Of a DNA stretch of 64,000 nucleotides, positions 7,375 to 15,171 are shown in pieces; position 1 is the stretch's first letter; every line of letters begins with the position of its first letter. The notes beneath the pieces were generated by a model that saw nothing but the letters and a program-made list of their open reading frames with translations, did not search any database and was not told the origin of the DNA. The translations under genes and the position numbers were made by a program. The DNA comes from Fen-330 sp050008465 (GTDB lineage Bacteria > Acidobacteriota > Terriglobia > Bryobacterales > Bryobacteraceae): assembly GCA_050008465.1 (NCBI GenBank), contig JBEKMO010000019.1:1-64000 (forward strand), in the 5' to 3' direction.

Positions 7375-8592
7375 CTAAATGACGTCGGCGAAGTTTCTCT
7401 TCAGCTTGTAGAACCAGGCGTGGCCGAGCAGGAACAAGACGGCCGAGAGCAGCCAGAGTTTCCAAAGCGGGCCGAAGGAGGGAGCGCGCCCTTCCAGGAA
7501 AATGTCTCGGTAGGCCTGGACGAGCACGAAGAAGGGGTTCTTGGCAAGGATGGCCATCGCCTGGGGCGGCAGGGATTCGACCGGGTAACAGATGGGCGTG
7601 AGGAAGAACCAAAGGGTGAGCAGGAAACCGTTGATCTGGCCAAGGTCGCGGACGTAGACGCCCAGAGCGGCCAGGAACCAGCACAGGCCCAGGGTAAGAA
7701 GCAACTGGGGAATCAGCAGCAGGGGCAGCCAGGCCGCGGTGGCGGGTACTCCGCCGCGGGCCAGCAGCAGGCCGGCGACGAACACCACCAGCGCGAACAG
7801 CTCGGTGACCAGCCCGGCGGCCGTCAGGTTCACCGGGAGCGTCTCCAGCGGGAAGACCAGCTTCTTGACGAAGTTGCGGTATTCGAGGATGACGAAGGGC
7901 GCGCGGCCAGCGGCTTCGCTGAAGGCCAGCCAGGGCAGCATCCCGCATAGGAAGTACAGGACGAACCCGGCGCGCGACGGATCGTTGTGAAACCTGGCGC
8001 GCAACACGATCCCGAAGACGAAGAAATAGGTAGTCATCAGCAGGAGCGGGTTGAGCAGGGTCCAGAAGACACCGCCGAAGGAGCCGCGGTAGCGGCCGAG
8101 GACGTCGCGGCGCACCATCGAGCGGATGAGGCTGCGGTTGCGCCATAGGAGCGCGAGCGGGTACTGGAACCCCCGGCCGAAAGCGCGCACGAGGTTGCGC
8201 CGGCGCAGCGCGCCCATCGTCGTCTCCGCACTGCGGACCAAGCGCGCTCCCGCTTCGCCCACCTCTGCTTCGATCAGCAGGAACGGCGTGCCCTGCTGAT
8301 AGTGCCAGCAGACGTTTTCGCGCATCGAAGAGACGAAGACGCGGTAGCGGCCGTGCTCGGGCGGCAGCTCCACCTCGACCTCGGCGTCCACGGACTCCCC
8401 CGGGGCGAGCGGGCGGGCGAGCGGCGAGCGCCGGCCATCCACGACCAGCGTATCGGTGTCCGGGTCGAGGATCTGGTAGCCGACGGCGTAGCCGTCCTCG
8501 GGCTTCCACGTTTCGCCGGAGGAGTTGACGACGCGGAGGCGGGCGCGAATCGCGAGTGCCTGCTGGTCGACGCGAATCTCGGGCGCGCTCAT
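7375..8592 (-). CDS. ABC-2 polysaccharide export permease with N-terminal beta-sandwich domain
   Basis: A 405-aa fusion. Residues about 5-115 form a beta-rich domain (RLRVVNSSGETW, VGYQILDPDTD, RPLAPGESVDAEVEV, GRYRVFVSS) resembling the sugar-recognition domain that normally sits at the C-terminus of the Wzt ATPase. Residues about 150-405 are an ABC-2 permease of the Wzm/TagG type with about six membrane helices (RRDVLGRYRGSFGG before helix 1, then LGVYVRDLGQ and LTPICYP). Its role is export of a lipid-linked surface polysaccharide across the inner membrane. ATG 8592 overlaps the upstream fusion gene's TGA. No ATPase partner is present in the window, so it must be supplied from elsewhere. Confidence 0.85.
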   Translation of the reverse strand: MSAPEIRVDQQALAIRARLRVVNSSGETWKPEDGYAVGYQILDPDTDTLVVDGRRSPLARPLAPGESVDAEVEVELPPEHGRYRVFVSSMRENVCWHYQQGTPFLLIEAEVGEAGARLVRSAETTMGALRRRNLVRAFGRGFQYPLALLWRNRSLIRSMVRRDVLGRYRGSFGGVFWTLLNPLLLMTTYFFVFGIVLRARFHNDPSRAGFVLYFLCGMLPWLAFSEAAGRAPFVILEYRNFVKKLVFPLETLPVNLTAAGLVTELFALVVFVAGLLLARGGVPATAAWLPLLLIPQLLLTLGLCWFLAALGVYVRDLGQINGFLLTLWFFLTPICYPVESLPPQAMAILAKNPFFVLVQAYRDIFLEGRAPSFGPLWKLWLLSAVLFLLGHAWFYKLKRNFADVI

Positions 8593-10667
8593 TCGCTTCC
8601 GCCGTACAACCAGGCCGGGTAGCGGCTGCGGGGGAGGCCGATCTTGCGGCCGACCGCGTAGATTCCCTCGTCGCGCAACTCGGTGGAATACTCGTAGCGT
8701 TCCAGCAGGCGGCGCACCCAGGCCAACTCCGGCCGGGGCTGGTCGTAGAATGGCCCGGTCTCGAGCAATCGCACCTCGAAGCCGGCGTCGTTGAGCAGCA
8801 GGCGGATCTCGAAGGGCGTGTATTCGCGGTTGTGGCGCGGGTCGATTTTGCCGTCGGGGGCGGGCCGGATGTACTGCGGGAACAGGCCGGGGTGGTAGCC
8901 CTGAAGGATGGCCGAGATGGCGCGCAGGGAGGCGAGGTTGGGAGTGGTCAGCACCAGGTGGCCGCCGGGTCGCAGGATGCGATTCACTTCGCCCATCATG
9001 TGCATGGGGTCGACCGAGAGGTGCTCGACCAGCTCGCAGCACAGCACCGTGGCGAAATACTCGTCGGCGTAGGGAAAAACATCCTTCTCGGCATCGAAAA
9101 GCTCGACGTCGCACTCGAAGCGCTCGCCGTCCGTGGAGGTGACTTCGCGGTGCTCGACCACGCCGAGCTCGCCGTAATAGCAGCCGCGCACCTCGCCGTA
9201 GCCGAGCCGCTTGCGGAGCGCGGGGGCGACTTGCAGGTAGGTTCCCATCTCCAGGACGCGGTCGGCGGGCGAGCCGGGCGGCGTGATCTCGAGGGTTTTG
9301 GTGAGGCGCGAGAGATGCGCGTCGACGTAAGCGCGGAACAGGGGTTCAGTGGGCGCCCACTCCAGGATGTCGCTGTCGGAGGGAGGCGGGCCGGCGGACT
9401 CGGGCTCGGGGATGGCAGACTCAGGTGGGGCGGCAACAGGCTGAGGTGGCTGTCCCACGTCATTCTCGACAACCGCTCCCTCGTGGTCGCGGCTCGGAAT
9501 CGGCACCTCCGAGCCGCGCACGCCAGCAAGCGGTGTCGGGGACAGCGCACTGGCTCCCGCCACGGATTCCAGGAACGACGCATACTGGCGCGCGACGCGC
9601 TCCCAGGTGCACTCGCGCTCGACCCACTGGCGGGCGCGCCGGCCATACTCCCGCGCGATTTCGGGGCGGGAGACCAGCAGGTTGAGGAACTCGAAGATCT
9701 GGTCTTCCTCGGTACTGTCTACGCGGACTTTGAGGCAGACGTCGTCGGGGAAATCGCGGAAGGAGCCGACATCGGAGACCAGCACGGGCCGGCTGAGGCC
9801 GAACGCACGCAGCAGGCTGCCGGAGCTCTCGCCGACGGTGGGGTAGCGGAGATTGAGGACGATGTCGCAGGCGGCGATGTGAGCGACGAAGTCGTCGATG
9901 GGGAGGAAGCCCAGCACGCGGACGCTGGCGGAGAGGCCCAGGCTGCGAATGAGCGATTGGACGGGAAAATCGGGATGCGGCTCGCCGGCCAGGATGAACT
10001 TGGCCCGGGGCTCGAGCCGAAGCAGGCGGCGGAAGGCTCGCAGGGATTCGGCAATGCGCTTGTAGGGTTTGAGGAAGCCGAAGATGCCGACCAGCGGGGT
10101 GGACTCGTCCACGCCGAGGCGCTCGCGGCAGGCCCAGCGATCGGCGGCGGGGACCCAGGCGCCGTGCGGGATGCGCGCGACGGGCCCTGGGAAGCCTGCG
10201 GCGCGGATCTGGTCGAGTACGCACTGGCTATGGACGATGATGGCGCGGGCGCGCTCCAGAACCCGGCGGATCATGGGCACGCCCTCGTAGTCCGGCCCAA
10301 TCTCCAGGGCGCGGACGCGCTGGGCGTAAGCGAGCGCCGCCTCTCCGCCCTCGTATTCCACTTCGCCAAGGTAGGCGTCCCAGTCGCCGCCGCGGATGGT
10401 GAGGTCGGCGACCAGGTAGTGCAGGTTGGCTTCGTGCATCACCACCACGCCGGGATGCCGCAGCGCCATCTGGTAGACGAACTCGTGATAGGGATTGTTG
10501 CCAAGCTGGTAGAGGGCCAGGTCGAATCGCGCGGGATCGAAAGCGGCAGGCTCCCGGTCGAAGACTTCGACCCGGACCAGGCGGGCGAGCGGCTCGAGCA
10601 GGGCGGCCGAATAATCCGCGATGCCGCTTTTCGAAGGCGGCATGGGCGAAAAGAAGGCCAGCCGCAT
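8589..10667 (-). CDS. GT4 glycosyltransferase fused to SAM methyltransferase
   Basis: A 692-aa bifunctional protein. Residues 1-370 are a GT-B fold family 4 glycosyltransferase: N-terminal PPSKSGIADYS, HGAW, the GIFGFLKPYKR donor-domain start and the acidic ESSGSLLRAF motif near the nucleotide-sugar site. Residues about 445-692 are a class I methyltransferase with VLEMGTYLQV, CELVEHLS and the NRILRPGGHLVLTTPN segment. Between them lies a Pro-rich linker; its first part (about residues 374-407) is encoded by a palindromic repeat also found between genes at 26426-26497. It starts 1 bp after the DUF3108-type gene and ends in ATGA overlap with the permease. The likely job is adding and methylating a sugar of the exported polysaccharide, perhaps as a chain-end cap. 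Confidence 0.87.
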   Translation of the reverse strand: MRLAFFSPMPPSKSGIADYSAALLEPLARLVRVEVFDREPAAFDPARFDLALYQLGNNPYHEFVYQMALRHPGVVVMHEANLHYLVADLTIRGGDWDAYLGEVEYEGGEAALAYAQRVRALEIGPDYEGVPMIRRVLERARAIIVHSQCVLDQIRAAGFPGPVARIPHGAWVPAADRWACRERLGVDESTPLVGIFGFLKPYKRIAESLRAFRRLLRLEPRAKFILAGEPHPDFPVQSLIRSLGLSASVRVLGFLPIDDFVAHIAACDIVLNLRYPTVGESSGSLLRAFGLSRPVLVSDVGSFRDFPDDVCLKVRVDSTEEDQIFEFLNLLVSRPEIAREYGRRARQWVERECTWERVARQYASFLESVAGASALSPTPLAGVRGSEVPIPSRDHEGAVVENDVGQPPQPVAAPPESAIPEPESAGPPPSDSDILEWAPTEPLFRAYVDAHLSRLTKTLEITPPGSPADRVLEMGTYLQVAPALRKRLGYGEVRGCYYGELGVVEHREVTSTDGERFECDVELFDAEKDVFPYADEYFATVLCCELVEHLSVDPMHMMGEVNRILRPGGHLVLTTPNLASLRAISAILQGYHPGLFPQYIRPAPDGKIDPRHNREYTPFEIRLLLNDAGFEVRLLETGPFYDQPRPELAWVRRLLERYEYSTELRDEGIYAVGRKIGLPRSRYPAWLYGGSE
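9449..9546. repeat. Palindromic repeat copy embedded in a coding linker
   Basis: An imperfect palindrome inside the glycosyltransferase-methyltransferase gene. Outer arms GCTGTCCC (9449-9456) and GGGACAGC (9539-9546); inner arms CGCGGCTCGGA (9488-9498) and TCCGAGCCGCG (9508-9518) are perfect, and ACCGCT/AGCGGT pair near 9472 and 9534. The left arm matches the intergenic repeat at 26426 in about 21 of 25 positions, so both appear to be one family. Confidence 0.65.
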
Positions 10668-10668
10668 T

Positions 10669-11373
10669 TTATCGCACCAGCTCCAGCGAGAAGACGCCAG
10701 CCGCGAAGGGAACGCGGATCATGAGCGGGGTGCGGACGGCGTCGCGCGCGAAGAACAGCTCGAAATTGGTCTCGGAGGCCGGACCCTTGAGCGAGGCGCG
10801 CAGCCGTTCCGCCTCCATGGGGCGGTCGTTCACGCGGATGGTTTGCGTGCCGCCGTATTCCAGCTTGAGCTGGTAGGGGGCGCCGAAGAAAACGGTCTGC
10901 GGCGGCGGAAGGCGGCCCTGGCTGAGCTCGAGGCGAAGGAAGTAAAGGAAGGCAAGCGCGTCCCGGGCGCAGCCCGGCGCCGAGACTTCCGACTTGCCTC
11001 CGTCGGCGATCAACGTCTGCCGGGTGGCGATGCCTCGCTGGGCGTCGAAGGCGATTCTCTCGCTGGCCTTCTTCTGTCCGTGCGTGGAGGTTTTCACGAA
11101 CTCGACCGAGCAGAAGTCCTTCGCGGCGGTGGATTGATAGGAGTCGCTCACAATGAAGCCGGGAACGGCGGCGTCGAGCGAGAGCGCGAACCGCCACCGG
11201 TCGCCCGCGCGCTTGGCGAGGAATTGTGCCTCGCCCAGGCTGAGGCCGCTGGGCCAGTTCACCGAGTAACGCAGGGACTCGTCGGCGAAGGGCTCGGGCG
11301 GGGCTTTGGGGGACGGGCCGGGGGCCTGCGCCAGGGCCAAACAGGCGGCGAGAAGAAACGGGAGAGCCTTCAT
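10669..11373 (-). CDS. Exported DUF3108-type protein
   Basis: A 234-aa protein with a clear signal peptide (MKALPFLLAACLALAQA) and a beta-rich mature part. The pattern (LRYSVNWPSGLSLGEAQF near the start, DPQR-like FDAQRGIATRQ in the middle, a C-terminal strand ending in ELVR) fits the DUF3108 family of periplasmic proteins of unknown function. It begins in 4-bp overlap with the preceding glycosyltransferase gene and stops 1 bp before the fusion gene, so it belongs to the polysaccharide operon. A periplasmic step in polysaccharide transit is the natural inference, but no catalytic residues can be named. Confidence 0.75.
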   Translation of the reverse strand: MKALPFLLAACLALAQAPGPSPKAPPEPFADESLRYSVNWPSGLSLGEAQFLAKRAGDRWRFALSLDAAVPGFIVSDSYQSTAAKDFCSVEFVKTSTHGQKKASERIAFDAQRGIATRQTLIADGGKSEVSAPGCARDALAFLYFLRLELSQGRLPPPQTVFFGAPYQLKLEYGGTQTIRVNDRPMEAERLRASLKGPASETNFELFFARDAVRTPLMIRVPFAAGVFSLELVR

Positions 11374-12527
11374 GGGGTGGACACCGGGACGCCGGCGCTG
11401 CGCTGGCGATCGGAGCCCGAGCGGCTGCCGGCGACGTCGTAGTAGACTTCCAGCGTTCGCTCCGCGGTCTTGCGCCAGTTGAACTGGGCGGAACGTTGCA
11501 GTCCGATCCTCTCCATGCGCAGGCGCAACTCGGGGTTGAGCGCCAGGTCGAGCATGGCCTGGGTGATCTCCGCGGTGGAGTGCGGGTCAAACAGGATGGC
11601 GGCGGCGTCCGCTACTTCATGCACCGCGGAAGTGTTCGAGCAGGCGACGGCTCGGGCGCAGGCCATGGCCTCCAGCACCGGCAGGCCGAAGCCCTCGTAG
11701 AACGAGGGGAAGACGAAGAACTCGCAAGCGTTGTAGAGCTGGAGCAGACTGCCGTCGTGGACAAAACCGGTGAAGTGAATGCGGCCGCCGAGGCCCGTTT
11801 CCTCGGCCGCGCGATGAGCCTCCGAGCCGCGCCAGTTCTCTTTGCCCGCTAACACCAGGCGGTGCGGAAGTTGGGGGAAGGCGCGGACCATTTCGGCGTA
11901 CGCGCGGATCAGGCCGACCTGGTTCTTGCGAGGCTGCAGGTCGCCGACCGTGAGAATGAAAGGGGTGCAAATGCGAAAGTTGGAGCGCACCCAGGCCGCG
12001 GCAGTCTCGCGTGGGATCGGCCGGAACTCAGCCGCCGCGGCATTCGGGACGACCACGATTCTGTCCCCGTTGATGCCGTAGGCGCGGGAAATCGCGGAGC
12101 GCGAGAACTCGCTTCCCGTGATGACCCTGGCCGCACGGGCGACGGTGCGGCGCACCGTGAGCCGCAACTGGGCGGCGCGCGAGGAAGTGAAGTACTCCGG
12201 GTGCTCCAGAAAACTCACATCGTGGACGCTCACCACCACCGGGACAGGACAGCTCAAGGGCGCGGTGTACTGCACGTGAAGCAGGTCCGGCCGGTCCTGG
12301 CGGACCCTGCGCCAGAGATCGAAGCCCAGGCGGACGAAGGGGTTGCGCGAGACCTGGCGCTGGCCGAAGCAGTGCGGCACCAGTTCGGCAGCTTCTTTGA
12401 CCGACAGATAAGCGATGAATTCAGCCTCATCGTCGATCGCCGCAAACTCGTTCAGCAGGTTGCGGATGTAAACTTCATTCCCGGTGAGGTGGCACCCGAT
12501 CGCATGAGCATCGACAGAGAAGCGCAT
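11370..12527 (-). CDS. GT4 glycosyltransferase
   Basis: A 385-aa GT-B fold glycosyltransferase of family 4 (retaining, NDP-sugar or similar donor). Seen: N-terminal SVDAHAIG...TGNEVY acceptor-side region, HDVSFLEHPEYF, SEFSRSAI, donor-side ILTVGDLQPRKN, and the EX7E motif in PSFYEGFGLPVLEAMA (both Glu present). ATG 12527 is preferred over an in-frame GTG at 12536 because AGGTG precedes it at the right distance. It overlaps the DUF3108-type gene by ATGA. Expected to act at the cytoplasmic face in assembling the lipid-linked repeat unit. Confidence 0.9.
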   Translation of the reverse strand: MRFSVDAHAIGCHLTGNEVYIRNLLNEFAAIDDEAEFIAYLSVKEAAELVPHCFGQRQVSRNPFVRLGFDLWRRVRQDRPDLLHVQYTAPLSCPVPVVVSVHDVSFLEHPEYFTSSRAAQLRLTVRRTVARAARVITGSEFSRSAISRAYGINGDRIVVVPNAAAAEFRPIPRETAAAWVRSNFRICTPFILTVGDLQPRKNQVGLIRAYAEMVRAFPQLPHRLVLAGKENWRGSEAHRAAEETGLGGRIHFTGFVHDGSLLQLYNACEFFVFPSFYEGFGLPVLEAMACARAVACSNTSAVHEVADAAAILFDPHSTAEITQAMLDLALNPELRLRMERIGLQRSAQFNWRKTAERTLEVYYDVAGSRSGSDRQRSAGVPVSTP

Positions 12528-12540
12528 CCCGTTCACCTAC

Positions 12541-12546
12541 AGTATA
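12541..12546 (-). promoter_or_regulatory. -10-like TATACT within the polysaccharide operon
   Basis: TATACT on the minus strand lies 13 nt before ATG 12527 and 4 nt before the alternative GTG 12536. It sits in a 40-bp gap between two glycosyltransferase genes, so it may be an internal promoter with a very short leader. Confidence 0.4.
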
Positions 12547-12567
12547 GCGGGGACGGCGGGAGGAAAA

Positions 12568-13779
12568 CTAAAGCGATATTGTCAAAAGACTGTGCCAGCC
12601 CTCCTGCCAGGTGAACTGGCGCTCGTAGAGTTGGCGGCCGGCGCGGCCCAGGCGCAGCCGGTCTTCGGGAGACGCCAGGAGCCGGGAAACGGCTGCGGCA
12701 AAAGCTTCGGGCGTATCGGCGAGCAGGAGGTGCTCGCCATCGCGGACCGGCAGTCCTTCGGCGCCGAGCGGGGTGGAAACCACGGCACGGCCGGCCGCCC
12801 AGGCCTCCAGGATCTTGACCCTGGTTCCGCTGCCCGCCAGCAGCGGGACGACAACGACCCGGGCGGCGGCCAGCGCTTCGATGGCGTTCGCGACCGGGCC
12901 AGCGAGCTGAATCCGCGCGTCGCCGACGGCGTACCTGGCGACTGCCTGGGGGTTCTTACCCACCAGCCGCCAGACCAGTTCGGGCCAGCGGTCGCGGAGC
13001 AGCGGCCAGATCCGCTTGCGGAAGAAACGGACGGCGGAGATGTTGGGCCGGTACTGGAGATTGCCCGAGAAGATGAGTGCGGCTTCCTCCGGGAGGTCGG
13101 GCTGCGCCACCAGTGGGATGGTGTTGGGGTAGACGCGTACACTCGCGCCCGGACAGATTTCCCGGACGCGGCAGGCGTCCTCGTCGGAGGTCACCAGCAG
13201 CATTGAGAACCGCGGAAACCAGCGGCGCTCGGCAGCGGCGCAGGCACGCGAGAACCGGCGCAGCGCGATCGAGGCAGGCCACGGCTCCGACCGCGCGCAG
13301 CGATTGTAGAACACCGACTCGACGTTGTGCAGGTCGAGGACCACGCGGCCGGCCAACGGCTGGAGCTGCCTGCAATACGGCGCGCACCAGAAGTGCTCGA
13401 TGACCGCGAGATCGTAGCGCCGCCCGCCCAGACACGCCGAGATCGGCGCGGCGAAGCCGGCGAAGCGGTCGTTCAGCGGGGCGCGGCCCGCCAGATACCG
13501 CCCCGTGTTTCGAGCCACGCGCGCCAGCAGGCTCCGGGAATGGTATGGCAGCTCGAGTACCTGGATATCGCGCACGAGGCCCGCGGGGAAGGCGGCGCGG
13601 GGGTCGGGCGCGGAAGGCTCGTGAAACACGATGACGTCGACCACGTAGCGCGCGGCCAGGTACTCGAGCAGCGAGGCCGACCGCAACGCGCCCCCTCCGA
13701 TGGCCGGATACGGCGCCTCCGGGCTGAGGAACAGCGCGCGCGGCCGTAAGTCGGGCGGCATGGTTGGGCCGAGTTTCAT
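12568..13779 (-). CDS. GT4-like glycosyltransferase
   Basis: A 403-aa GT-B fold glycosyltransferase, resembling the PEP-CTERM/XrtA-associated type of family 4 enzymes. Seen: N-terminal PEAPYPAIGGGALRSASLLEYLA, VVLDLHNVES, SDEDACRVREICP, then the donor half with IFSGNLQYRPN and the VVPLLAGSGTRVKILEAWAAG motif followed by STPLGAEGL. The EX7E glutamate is represented by the LEAWAAGRAVVST segment. ATG 13779 has no good SD; a second in-frame ATG lies six codons downstream. It is separated by 40 bp from the next glycosyltransferase and by 84 bp from the upstream oxidoreductase gene, all in one direction. Confidence 0.87.
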   Translation of the reverse strand: MKLGPTMPPDLRPRALFLSPEAPYPAIGGGALRSASLLEYLAARYVVDVIVFHEPSAPDPRAAFPAGLVRDIQVLELPYHSRSLLARVARNTGRYLAGRAPLNDRFAGFAAPISACLGGRRYDLAVIEHFWCAPYCRQLQPLAGRVVLDLHNVESVFYNRCARSEPWPASIALRRFSRACAAAERRWFPRFSMLLVTSDEDACRVREICPGASVRVYPNTIPLVAQPDLPEEAALIFSGNLQYRPNISAVRFFRKRIWPLLRDRWPELVWRLVGKNPQAVARYAVGDARIQLAGPVANAIEALAAARVVVVPLLAGSGTRVKILEAWAAGRAVVSTPLGAEGLPVRDGEHLLLADTPEAFAAAVSRLLASPEDRLRLGRAGRQLYERQFTWQEGWHSLLTISL

Positions 13780-13863
13780 CCTCGTATTCGGGTCTGACGT
13801 GTGTCAAGCGCGGACGGCAGGCGATCAGCCCCTATTTCCAGAACTGCCGCTCCACGGCGCCGT

Positions 13864-15171
13864 TCATGCCTTGATGTCGTCGCGCGTGAAATCCCACTCC
13901 ACCAGGCGCTTCTGGCGAGCGGAGAGGTTGATCATGTGGGCGCAGGCGGCGGCGTGGTGGCCGGCCAGCGCGTCCTCCCAATGGGGCCGGCGGGTGCGCA
14001 GCGAATCGATCCAGTGGGCGAGGTGGGAAATCGTGGCGTCGAGCCCTTCCTGCCGGTACTGAGACGGGCCATCGATCAGCTTCGGCTGGCGCGTGCGCGG
14101 CAGCTCGATCTCGCGAATTTTGGGATCGCGGTAGTAGGCGTCGGCGAGGGCGCGGGGCCAGCTATCGATGATCCAGCGGTTATCCTCCGCCGCGACCTCG
14201 GGGTAGAAGTAGAGGTTGCCGCCGAGGGAGAGGCCGGCTTCGGTGCCGAGGAACTGGAAGCTGGCCTCGTTGCCGGTCTGGTTGTTGAATGTGGAACTGA
14301 GGTTGACCACGAAGCCTTCGGGGTACTCGAGAACGGCGTTGAGCGTGTCCGGGACGTCGCGGCTTTCCTTGCGGCGGTAGAGCTGGCCCATGGCCATCAC
14401 CGAGGAGGGCGCCTTGGCATCCATGAGGAAGTGGATGCTGGTCACGAGGTGGACGAACAGGTCGGTGGAGATGCCGCCCGAGTAGTCCTCATAGCACCGC
14501 CAGCGGAAGAAGCGCTCAAGGCTGAACGGCCGCTGCGGCGCGGGTCCGAGGAACATCTCCCAGTTCACGGTCTGGGGCGAGGCGTCGGGCGGAATGGGAT
14601 AGATCCAGGCGCCGGAGTCGGTGTTGCGGTTGTAAGCCGCGCGGACGATGGTCACCCTGCCGAGCTTGCCGGACTGGATCATTTCCCGGGCCTTGATCTG
14701 GAGCGGCGAGCTCATGCCGTCGCTGCCCACCTGGACGATTCGGCCGGAGGCGCGCGCGGCGGCCACAATCTCGACGCCCTCCGAGCTGCGGTAGGTCAGC
14801 GGCTTTTCGCAGTAGACGTCCTTGCCTGCCTGAAGGGAGTCAAGCACCATCCGGCGGTGCCAATGGTCGGGCGTCGCCACCACGACGGCGTCGATCGATT
14901 TCTGCGCCAGCAGGTCCTGGTAAGTCGGGAAGGCTTTGGCGCGGCCCCGGGTGCGCTCGATGGCGCGCTCGATGCGGCCACGGTAAGCATCGACGAGCGC
15001 TACGACCTCGACGCCGGGCATGGGCTGCAAGCTCTCGATGAGCTCGTGCGCGCGCGCGCCGGCCCCGATGATCCCGACCTGTATGCGGTCGTTGGCTGCC
15101 ACGCTGCTTGAAGGAAGGCTCGCAGCCAGTGCCGTTCCGGATCCGACAAAGGTGCGCCTGGTCAACTGCAT
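13864..15171 (-). CDS. Tat-exported Gfo/Idh/MocA family oxidoreductase
   Basis: A 435-aa NAD(P)-dependent dehydrogenase of the Gfo/Idh/MocA type, acting on sugars or inositols. Seen: a twin-arginine signal (LTRRTFVGSG, then a hydrophobic stretch to about residue 28), the Rossmann motif GIIGAGARA, the conserved EKPLTYR lysine-proline motif, and a C-terminal half with FLGPAP...FSLERFFRWRCYEDYSGG, common in the secreted, planctomycete/acidobacterial subgroup. ATG 15171 is set by GGAGG with a 6-nt spacer; a TTG five codons earlier is less likely. It overlaps the 3' end of the amidase gene by 10 bp. Family members with Tat signals are thought to be exported with the cofactor bound. Confidence 0.9.
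   Translation of the reverse strand: MQLTRRTFVGSGTALAASLPSSSVAANDRIQVGIIGAGARAHELIESLQPMPGVEVVALVDAYRGRIERAIERTRGRAKAFPTYQDLLAQKSIDAVVVATPDHWHRRMVLDSLQAGKDVYCEKPLTYRSSEGVEIVAAARASGRIVQVGSDGMSSPLQIKAREMIQSGKLGRVTIVRAAYNRNTDSGAWIYPIPPDASPQTVNWEMFLGPAPQRPFSLERFFRWRCYEDYSGGISTDLFVHLVTSIHFLMDAKAPSSVMAMGQLYRRKESRDVPDTLNAVLEYPEGFVVNLSSTFNNQTGNEASFQFLGTEAGLSLGGNLYFYPEVAAEDNRWIIDSWPRALADAYYRDPKIREIELPRTRQPKLIDGPSQYRQEGLDATISHLAHWIDSLRTRRPHWEDALAGHHAAACAHMINLSARQKRLVEWDFTRDDIKA

Noticed and set aside
8556..10724. 722-aa plus-strand open frame
   Set aside because: Antisense to the glycosyltransferase-methyltransferase gene, whose motifs and operon overlaps are clear.
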